Source: Guillardia theta CCMP2712 (Eukaryota; Cryptophyceae; Pyrenomonadales; Geminigeraceae). From it: a stretch of DNA of 57,250 nt. The notes under the pieces are model-generated. The model saw only the letters and a program-made list of their open reading frames with translations, made no database searches and was not told where the DNA came from. How positions within the stretch are numbered: position 1 is the first letter of the stretch; each line of letters opens with the position of its first letter. Position numbers and translations under genes: made by a program. This document shows, piece by piece, positions 25,394-33,811 of this stretch. The stretch is taken from NCBI RefSeq assembly GCF_000315625.1, contig NW_005434641.1:13321-70570 (forward strand), read 5' to 3'.

Positions 25394-26549
25394 TCACTCA
25401 GACTCACGCGTGCTCGCGGCATGTCCTGCTTCACATCTCCGGTGCCAATACATCTGTTGTACACGATGAAGCTTGAAATGGAAACATTTAGCGGGGCCTT
25501 CACATTGCAGAGAACAAAAGTACCTTGCAGCCATCCATGCGCCGGACGCGCAAGCCAGGGGGAAGACTTGACGAGTGAGATAGACTGCGATGACATCACA
25601 TCTCTCATTCATATCTCCTTCCCTTTTACCAGCTGCCGTATCCCTCCATGTCTGCAAACGAAAAACAAGACGTTTCCAGTAGACTTCCTGTTCCTTGTAC
25701 TGGTCCTCCAACTTGCGAAGGGCCTGGACCTCTGACATCAGAACCAAGAACTTATCCAACAAGTCCAACCTTGCTGATTCTTTCCTTCTCAAGGCTGGAG
25801 CAGGCGAGCAGGGTTGCTTGCTGATTGAACTTGTTAGGAAACAGGGGGTAATCAAACGAGACGCCAAACCCGCATGTCCTGTATAGCAGCCGAGGGTTCT
25901 CCCTTGCCCTGTTAACCCCTTAACCACACACAGAACATTTTAGTTCTGGATTACCGCTCTTGCGATTGCACGTAAGTAAAGTGCCTTCGCCTTGTAGTCT
26001 TTGATAAGGTCACGTTCATGTTGTTTACCCTGCATTGGTTGAACCTGGGATTGAAACGTGTAGCAGGCACTCTGAATCGAGGATGGCAGCATCCCACTTG
26101 TGCTGTCTGAGATAAGCCAGTGCTCGATTATAGTAGACCTGTTCGAATGTGACGTTCAGGTTGGGATTGACTGCATCCGATCTAGCTTCACCTTCGATCG
26201 CCCACTCTTATCAGTGAGGGAAATGAAGATCAACGATTGGCTGTACGTGTTCGCTGCTTGATGATACTCTCCCTGCACTCATGAATCAAAGTCCCTGACC
26301 ACACAGAGGCCTTTTACCTTGTCGTACAGCTGATTCCCACTGATCACGATCTTTGACCAAGCATCCTAGAGCAACACAGGGTGAAAAACGAGATTCTCTA
26401 TGAACCACAGCACGATCTTCTCTTCCAGGCAAACCAAAAAGGTGCATCATAATCACTCTAGTCCATCACGAAGACGTCAAGCTCTTGTCTCCCTCCCTCA
26501 CCTCCGCCTTCACATCCCGTGCCACGTCCAGCATAGCTTCCTCCGCCAT
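25394..26549 (-). CDS. small TPR protein (immunophilin-like TPR block without PPIase domain)
   Basis: Exons read: 26502-26549 (start ATG), 26318-26365, 26206-26272, 26045-26170, 25955-25998, 25870-25908, 25770-25829 and one beginning at 25729. Together they give a three-motif TPR domain: GNQLYDKGEYHQAANTYSQSL, YYNRALAYLRQHKWDAAIL and YKAKALYLRAIAR. A basic helix (VQALRKLEDQYKEQEVYWKR) follows, like that after the TPRs of FKBP-type co-chaperones. No PPIase domain precedes it. The 3' end is unresolved. Unspliced, the last exon stops at 25394. Spliced from 25630 to 25523, the frame stays open through a hydrophobic segment and runs into the next gene. The 26171-26205 intron would be only 35 nt. 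Confidence 0.6.
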
Positions 26550-27797
26550 GTTCCTTCCAGAAACTCCCGCCACCGCCAAGCCGGGCCAGGCCAGGTGCTC
26601 AGTGAGACTGCCGCCCGAATGAACGGTGGCAGTGGCCGCGCCGGGCGGCGACGCCGGCCCACTGGCCCAGTGAGCCCGCCGGAGGCTCGGGCTCGGAGCC
26701 TGGGGAGTGGCAGGGCTGCCGCACTGGGCCCGGCCAGGGCGGCCGACCGTACTACCCAGTCGGCGGCCGTCGGTCGTCTGGGCGGTGCCAGCCCGGGACT
26801 AGGCTCGCAGTCTCCCCAGCGAGCCTCCGGAGTCCGCCGGGGAATCCGGACTCCTGGAGTCCCTGGCAGCCTCCTTTCCGCCCCCGGCCCCGCGAGTTAA
26901 CAAAATGTAGTACGTGCGACGAAGAGGAGGCGGGCCTTCCTAGCCGTCTTCGAAGTTCTACTCGGACTCTCATGTCACGGATCCTCTCTTGTCCGACGGT
27001 CACGGATCATCGGATGCCAGGGCACGGCGGCAAGCTGCCACCGGTTTCACATAGGCTAGCATACACTACAGTACTGTGACATCTCAGCCTCCTTGTTGCA
27101 CTGCGGCAGCTGAGGTCGATATCAGTCAAACTGCTGACTCTGTACGGTCTCAGCATTACTTCAGTGGCTGATGATAGTACAAGGCTAACAAACTTGCAAA
27201 ACTCTACGTCACGGTGACGTCTTTGCACATCCAGTGGTCCCGGAGTCCAAGCCGCATGCCATGGCACCGTCTATCTCTGGCATGTGCTCCTCAATTCTGG
27301 TTACAAGACTACTAGGCTAACAAACTTGTGATCCGTCGGTTATGAGCCTGACCGCCGGGTGCCAGCCGCCTCAGGGCCTGGGCACCCGGCGCCGGGCTCG
27401 GAGGCCAGTGGGCCGAGTCGGAGGCTCGGAGGCCCGGCCCGGACTCGGGTGACTGCCGGGCGGACTGAGTGGTGGCTTTGAGTAAAGGTGGCATGTAACC
27501 GTCGCATCCGGAAGTTGAGGAAAGAGTTTGTTGGAAAGCGAGGAGCGCGAGCGAGGAGTATGCGTGAGATGCCGATGAGAGGATAGAAGATGAGAAGGAG
27601 GCTGAAAATAGTGAGGACAGAGTAAGTGAAGCCTGAGAGACAGGCAGGCAGGCAGGCAGGCAGGTAGAGACACCAACAATTCTATTCGTCTAGTTGGGGT
27701 TTTATCATCCCCTCACTTTCACTCTTGCAGGTAAACCATTGTTATCTTGCAGCGAAGGCATGGAACATTGAAATAGCTGAAGAAGGGTCCAGGGAAA
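26550..27797. other. intergenic: GC-rich repeat blocks and short direct repeat
   Basis: 26,573-26,890 and 27,340-27,450 are very GC-rich, full of GGCCGG/GCCCGG and CACTGG/CAGTGG words and short inverted repeats. Between them a 14-bp sequence GGCTAACAAACTTG occurs at about 27183 and 27315. A CAGG tetranucleotide run sits at 27641-27664. No coding signal seen. The last 100 bp should contain the promoter of the ROCO gene. Confidence 0.6.
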
Positions 27798-30700
27798 ATG
27801 GAGTCAACACATTCGATGATGCTTGACAGGCTCAAGGAGGTTGTGGATAGCTCACAGAAGGACAGAAACTCACTGCGAAACATTGAGTCTGTTATGCACA
27901 GTTGTTGGAATCGAGCGAACCATGCTCCGAACGTGCAGCCGTTGTGCAAGGATGGTTTGTTGGAGCTCTGTGCTTACATCTTGAACAAGTACTTGGACTC
28001 GGACCTGAACGATCTCTGCGAGAACACGTGTGGAGCCATCTACAATTGCTCAAGGAGGCTTCCATCCAGCCGTGTGGTCCGTCAGAGGATGCTGAGCGCA
28101 GGCATCTATCCTCTGATCCCTCGATTGTTCTCACACGAGGTCTGGATGATTCGTTTCTACGGGACATTGATCTCCGCTCACTGCGCAGCCTCTGGGCTGT
28201 CAAATCACCAGAAGGTGATATGCTCTCTGGAATCCATCGAATGGCTGTGTAAGTGTCTGGACAGCACGCTCAAGGATGAAGGCTTTGGGGGGTCTGGCTG
28301 GAGCATCGAGGAGGTCATGTCTGCCGCGGCTTCCCTTTGTACTCTTCCCGATAATCGAGCCGGGTTCCTTGAGAAGGGCGGGTCGAGATTGTCCTTGCAG
28401 GCTCTCAGCAGCGTGATGGAGGAGCAGGGGAACGAGCTGGAGGTGGAGTTGCGAGTCATCACGCTGACCCTCGCACGCATCTCAAACGACAGGCTGTTCA
28501 AGGAGAGCTGCACGAGTGAACATGTCGAGCTGATGGAATCGCTCATTGACAGTGAGATCATCGCGGTGAAGAGCAACATCATGTCAGTCTTGGCGAACGT
28601 CGGGTCGGAGAAAGCTTCTCTTGAAGCCGCCTTCAAGCAAGCCTGCGAATGCGCCAGTGCGAAATGGAATCGATCTCAGCTCTCCATCGTTGGGAAGGGG
28701 AGGGTAGGCAAGACAGCATTCGTGAGGGCGATCTTGCAGAAACCCTTTGAGCACACGGAGAGTACGATCGGCATGGAGGGGATGACCTGTGAAGTGAGTT
28801 CTGTCTTCTCTGGGAAAATGTGGTGGAAAGAGCAGACAAACATTCACTCAGAGCTGGAACTTGTTCAAGCAAGACAGGCGGCAGCTTTTGCAAAGGGCAT
28901 GCAAACGGCAGAGAGTGACCTGCTCTCAAGCTTGGAGTTCGAAGCAGAAAATGGAGACGGAGGAGAAATGTCTGAAGACATTTGGGAGCAAGGACAGAAG
29001 AGCGGAGCCATTAGCAGCGAGACAGCAGACAAGAGCATGGGGGAGAGAGGATTTGAAGCCAAACAAAGCTCTGAGCCGATTGTGAGTCAATACAAACAAG
29101 ATCTTGTGGTTGAATGCTTACAAGATGAAGGGTCCGATGAGTCGATCATCTTTGAGTTGTGGGACTACGGGGGCCAGGACGTGTTTTATGCTCTTTTCCA
29201 CCTCTTTATCACCAGGTTCGGCATCTTTGCTGTGTTGTTCAATATGGAAGATCTCATCACTGGGGACGAGAGGCTACAGAAGGAATGTCTTGACTTCATC
29301 GAATTTTGGTTGAGCACAATCTACTTGCATACAAGCCAGTCTTCCAGCGAAAGTTGCGCTCCAATCGTGATCGTTGGAACTCACAAGGACATCATTTCTC
29401 ATCCTCTTCAGCACCTTTACATCTCCCGCATCCTTCATCGCACCTTCTGCGGACACCTCGCCTGGCCCCACGTTCAGATCTTCGACCAGAGGTCAAGCTC
29501 CTTCGTTGCCTCCTCCATGGATGACGTAGATGTCTGGCTGAAAGAGCAGTTTGACCTCGTCGACGCTGACTCATCCTCCACTCTTGAGCTTGAAGAATTG
29601 CAAGCGTTCTTTGGGAAATATGCAGACGCTTCACTGGTCAAGGAGTTCTTCGAGTCGGTAGACGATAACAAGGACGGGAAGATCAGCTTGGCCGAGTTCA
29701 AGGCAGCCACCTGGGAGGTTCTCACCTTCTTCCCGGTGGACAACACTAAGGGTCACGTCGACCCCGTCATCCCCCAAATCCTCAGCGTTGTGGAGCAAGT
29801 TGCGATGAATGCCGACTACATCCAGCAGCGCGTTCCTTACGCGTGGATCAAGTGCCTGGACTCAATAAAGCAATCGGGGAAGGATGTGCTGAAACTGTCG
29901 GAGGTGGAGGAGATCGCAGCCAAGAGCGGGATGCCGATGTCGAAGAGACTTGGGCTGACAAGGGAGGTAGAGGGCATGCTGGACTACTTTCACAACCTCG
30001 GCCGGCTGATGCACCACAAGGAGAAGACTCTGAGGGACTATGTCATCGCCAGGCCGACAGATTTCATCATCCGTCCGGCGACCCAGGTCGTGTGTGAGCA
30101 CGATCTTCACAAGACGGCTCAGCAGCTGGAAGCAAGAAAAATGATCAATGAGTGGAAGAGTCTGACGATGAGCGCCGTGCTGAGCCGGAGGTTGCTCCCT
30201 GTGCTCTGGAAGGACTACTTGCAACAGATGGACTTGCTCGAGCTTCTCTGCGTCAAGTTTGGCATCTTCATCCCTCTCAAGCCCCAAGAGACAGACGTGT
30301 CCATGTCCTTTCTCGTCCCCACCCTTCTTCGAGAGCAGCAGCTCAGCAATGTGGACAACCAGGCCTTGTCCTGTTTCTTGCTTTTCTCGTCGGATGCTGA
30401 GTTTCTGAGAGAGCAAAAGGGAGTCGTTGCGCGCTCGGACCTGACCAGTCGCTTCGTCCCCAACAGCCTCTTTGCCAGCGTAATCGGGCAGGCGATTGCA
30501 TGGAGCCAGAGCACGGGGGGGATGCAGCACAAAGTGAGCAAGACAGAGGCGACGTTAGCGTTCGGAAAGCACCGCTTCCTCCTGCAAGATCTGCGAGCTG
30601 AGAAATGTTTCAAGCTGGTGATCTTTGTCCAGAACCCCAAGAACGTCCTGCTGCGACTCCTCAAGATCATTCAGACGGTGATCGACCGGTGCATGCCACG

Positions 30701-31892
30701 GCTGCGGTGCTTTGCCTGTCTGGAGGAGAGGACAGATGAAGGAGCGGAAGATTCCTTCCTGCTCGACTATGACACTCTCTGCCAACAAGTTGGCACTCAG
30801 CAGGGGCTCTGGGTTGGAACTTCTCACCTCGACTGGTCGATACTTCAGAGCAAGTTCAGTGCATGGCTCCCGTCCAAGGAACTGCTCTCCTCCTACGACG
30901 TCTTCTTCTCCTACCGCCATGGCCCCTTCGACTCAGAGCTAGTTGAGAAGACTTATGACATCCTCTCACTGGGGATCGTGGGGAAAGAAGGAAGGCGCCT
31001 GGAGGTCTTCTACGACCAGGTGAGGCTGAAACCGGGCAGGCGCTTCGACCACGACTTCATGCGGGCACTTTCAAGCTCAGTCGGCGCCGTGCCCATCGTC
31101 TCGCTGGATGCCCTTCAGCGGATGTTCTCGCTCTTGCCCGACAGCCCCGAGGATCACGTGCTCATGGAGTGGAGCCTCATCCTCGAGCTGCAAGCTGCTG
31201 GCCGCCTCAAGTTCTGCCTGCCCGTCCTCCTCGGCAGAGTCTGCAAGGACGAGGGCGGCCCCCCCATCCGCAGCTTCTTCGAGGACGATCCGATCTCTCG
31301 GCTCCCTGACCACGTCCCGAACAAGACTGTAGCCGAGGTGAACAAGTTCATGGTCGCCCATCATCTCACTCCCTCCCCCGACCTGGAGAAAAGGACAGTC
31401 CGAGACATAGTGAAGCTGCTGTCCAAGAATGTGGCGCTGCTCCTGTGGGAGGCGTCGATCGGGCATGGCAGCGCCTCCCCCCCTGACATGTCCGACGTGC
31501 ACGCGCGGGAGCTCTTCGGACTCTTCGATCACATTGCAAGCAAGGTTACCAACGCGCTGGAGGCCAGCCAGCTCTGGAAGGAGGGTGAGACAGTGAGAGA
31601 TGTGTTGGAGTCAGGCCCGTTCAAGGACTCGTGGGTTGGTGAGCAAGCAACACATCGGGATGGGACGAGAGCGGTGCTAGCCACCAGCGAAGAGCTTGAG
31701 AAGTTGAAGAAGGAGGTAAGATGTCGCCAATGATCTCGGAGTGATGGGGAGCGGGGGGAGAAGAGAGGGATCTGGGGGATGGGGGGGGAGGAGAAGATAC
31801 GGAATGAAGGGGAGTGTCTAACGCGGATGTGACAGGTCGAGATGTTGAGAGCAAGGCAGGTATCTAACAGCGCATGTTGCTGTGTAAGCTAG
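27798..31892 (+). CDS. ROCO-family protein: ARM-Roc-EF-hand-COR-TIR
   Basis: Exon 1 is 27798-31715 and exon 2 is 31836-31892 (120-bp intron, phase 0), 1,324 residues. Residues 1-280 are ARM/HEAT-like helices. The Roc GTPase follows: P-loop GKGRVGKTA near 297, switch II DYGGQD near 456, and a GTHKD in the N/TKxD position near 527. Two EF-hands lie near 585-635; the second (DDNKDGKISLAEF) has good calcium ligands, the first (DADSSSTLELEEL) is plausible. COR is about 650-900. A TIR domain starts at about 1031 with SYDVFFSYRHG. In the motif DHVLMEWSLILEL, the Glu of LMEW (about 1124) is the candidate NADase residue. Roc-COR proteins are dimeric GTPase switches and TIR domains often cleave NAD or signal by assembly, so this may be a calcium- and GTP-gated TIR effector (inference). 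It converges on the kinase gene at 32209. Confidence 0.85.
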
Positions 31893-32208
31893 GAAGATGA
31901 AATTATGACTTATAACTAAATCAATGATAACTGCAAGGCTGTTGGATCGTCCGCGAAGGTCTTTCCGTGCCCAGTCGACCTCCTGACATCGTAGCCTTGG
32001 ATACTGTTCCCGAGTTCGTCGGTCGAACTGGCAGCCCAACGCTTACCTAAGAAGCAGGGCAGATCTCCTGTTGATCAGGAGGACGTGGGTGCAATGATGC
32101 AGTTTACTGAGTTCATACTCATAGACAAGATCATCGGAGCCTGAAACGGATAGAATGACTCAGAAATATTCCACACCCGGATGAAGATGACTGAAAGCCC
32201 ACCAGCTG
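31893..32208. other. convergent intergenic region
   Basis: It holds the 3' ends of the ROCO gene and of the anchored kinase. No additional gene, hairpin terminator or repeat was seen. Confidence 0.5.
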
Positions 32209-33585
32209 CTAGTCTTCATCCTCCTTGCTGCGGTCAGAGGACATTGCTGCAAGTACTGAAAGGATTCCAATCGCTGCCACCCCTGCGACTGCCACAGAGG
32301 CATAAAAGCCGGAAGAGCTCTGGCATTCAGCGAAGACGTCTTTCTGGATTTTGATACTAGCCGCAACGATCGCTGCCCGGGGCCTTTTCTTGCTGTCACC
32401 ACAAGTGCAGTAGGAAATCATCTTCTCGACAGTGGTGTCGCCCTTTAAGCGTTGTTTGATCATACGGTTCCTGGGATACAGCTCTTGCTGCGGCACCTCA
32501 CCAGTGACCACGAAGAAGGCCACCAGCCCCAAGGAGTAGACATCCGACGCAAACGATGAAGCTTCTCCTGCATTCACTTCCGGCGCCATCCAGTTCTTAG
32601 TTCCTGCACAAGAGCGGCTGGCTGAAGTGCTCTTGCTCTTCTCCTCTTGCTTTGAAAGACCAAAATCAATCAACTTTGCGGTGCCTTGGCTGTTGACCAT
32701 GATATTCTGCGGCTTAATGTCTCGGTGGATGATCTTGGAATCATGGAGGTAGGCAAGGCCTTGTGCCATATCGAGAACCAGCTTCTCTCGAACCCGAGGT
32801 TGCCGGCCTGCAGGAGTGAGTATGTATTCCTCTAGCTTGTGGGGAAGCAGTTCAGTCAAGATCAGGTAGCAGGGCTCACCCGTCTCATCCTCGGCAACGG
32901 CTCCGATGAAATCGACCACGTTCTTGTGCTTCAACCTGTACAGATGGTTGACTTCTCTGATGAACATTTTCTTCTTGTCACTGTCGTTATGGAATTCAGC
33001 CAGGTTGTGCGGCTCTTTCACCGCCACGTCTTTCTCGTGGTACACTGCTCGAAACACAAGCCCAAACCCACCGCTGCCGAGAACAACATCTGGGTGAGGC
33101 TTTCCACGCCCAGTTGTGCGATAAAGCAGGTCTGCATAGTTGATGGCACACATAATATCATGATCATCTCCACGGCATTCAACGGCGAGTTTCGAATCCT
33201 TGTTGAAACTTGAACCTGAGGTTGTATCTTGTTGCAGGGCCCATTTCCCTTCTTTGACAGCGTCAGAAATGCCTACTTTTTCTTCCTCAATCTCAGCAAG
33301 GACTTTGATCCGATCAGCCGTCGATTCGGGCTGTTGCGCCCATCCTTGAACCAGGCTCTTTACAGACAGCAGCCTCACAACAAGCCGTGCAACAGCCGGC
33401 AAGACAACAGCTGGAAGAATCGGTTTCTTCTCCTTGAAGGCTCTGAGGAGATCATTCACAGTACAACCCAAGAGTTGATGAATCGACTCTAACTCGCTCC
33501 TATTCCCCCTCGCCTTCCTTGTATCCTGAAGGATCGCGACCAAGGTCTCTCCTGCCAGCCCAACAAGCTCGTCCATGCATGACAT
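32209..33585 (-). CDS. protein kinase with C-terminal membrane anchor (TKL-like)
   Basis: One uninterrupted frame of 458 residues; ATG at 33583-33585 is the first in frame (another at 33576). The N-terminal 130 residues are helical. Their start (about 15-60, ETLVAILQDTRKARGNR...LLGCTVNDLL) recalls four-helix-bundle adaptor domains seen before some plant and MLKL-like kinases; this is a loose resemblance. The kinase domain is complete: GSGGFGLVF loop, VAVKE lysine, HRDIKPQN, DFG, APE, SDVYSLG and a final Arg-Pro-Arg. The residues used are those of an active Ser/Thr kinase. A single hydrophobic helix (FYASVAVAGVAAIGILSVLAA) lies 10 residues from the charged C-terminus, as in tail-anchored proteins, so the kinase should face the cytosol from an organelle or ER membrane. 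Unlike its neighbours it has no introns. Confidence 0.85.
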   Translation of the reverse strand: MSCMDELVGLAGETLVAILQDTRKARGNRSELESIHQLLGCTVNDLLRAFKEKKPILPAVVLPAVARLVVRLLSVKSLVQGWAQQPESTADRIKVLAEIEEEKVGISDAVKEGKWALQQDTTSGSSFNKDSKLAVECRGDDHDIMCAINYADLLYRTTGRGKPHPDVVLGSGGFGLVFRAVYHEKDVAVKEPHNLAEFHNDSDKKKMFIREVNHLYRLKHKNVVDFIGAVAEDETGEPCYLILTELLPHKLEEYILTPAGRQPRVREKLVLDMAQGLAYLHDSKIIHRDIKPQNIMVNSQGTAKLIDFGLSKQEEKSKSTSASRSCAGTKNWMAPEVNAGEASSFASDVYSLGLVAFFVVTGEVPQQELYPRNRMIKQRLKGDTTVEKMISYCTCGDSKKRPRAAIVAASIKIQKDVFAECQSSSGFYASVAVAGVAAIGILSVLAAMSSDRSKEDED

Positions 33586-33811
33586 TTCGCGAGGTGGTGC
33601 TCCAGCTGCCTGCTTACTACAGTGTTTACCATTGACAGGACTTTTACTACCAAGGAGGTTATTTACTACCAAGGAGGTTATTTACTACAGGACTGAATTC
33701 CCAGCAAGTTAGCGCAATGTTCTGCTTCTGCTCAGGATGCGAGGCAACCCTTGCTTTGCTGCGCCCCTGCCTCTCATTGTGGCGATGTAGAAAGGAATCG
33801 ATCAGTGCTCC
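33586..33811. promoter_or_regulatory. probable bidirectional promoter, kinase/pseudokinase
   Basis: The 226 bp between the divergent ATGs of the anchored kinase and the pseudokinase gene must hold both promoters. A 19-20-bp unit (ACTACCAAGGAGGTTATTT) is tandemly duplicated at about 33646-33686. Specific factor sites were not recognised. Confidence 0.45.
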
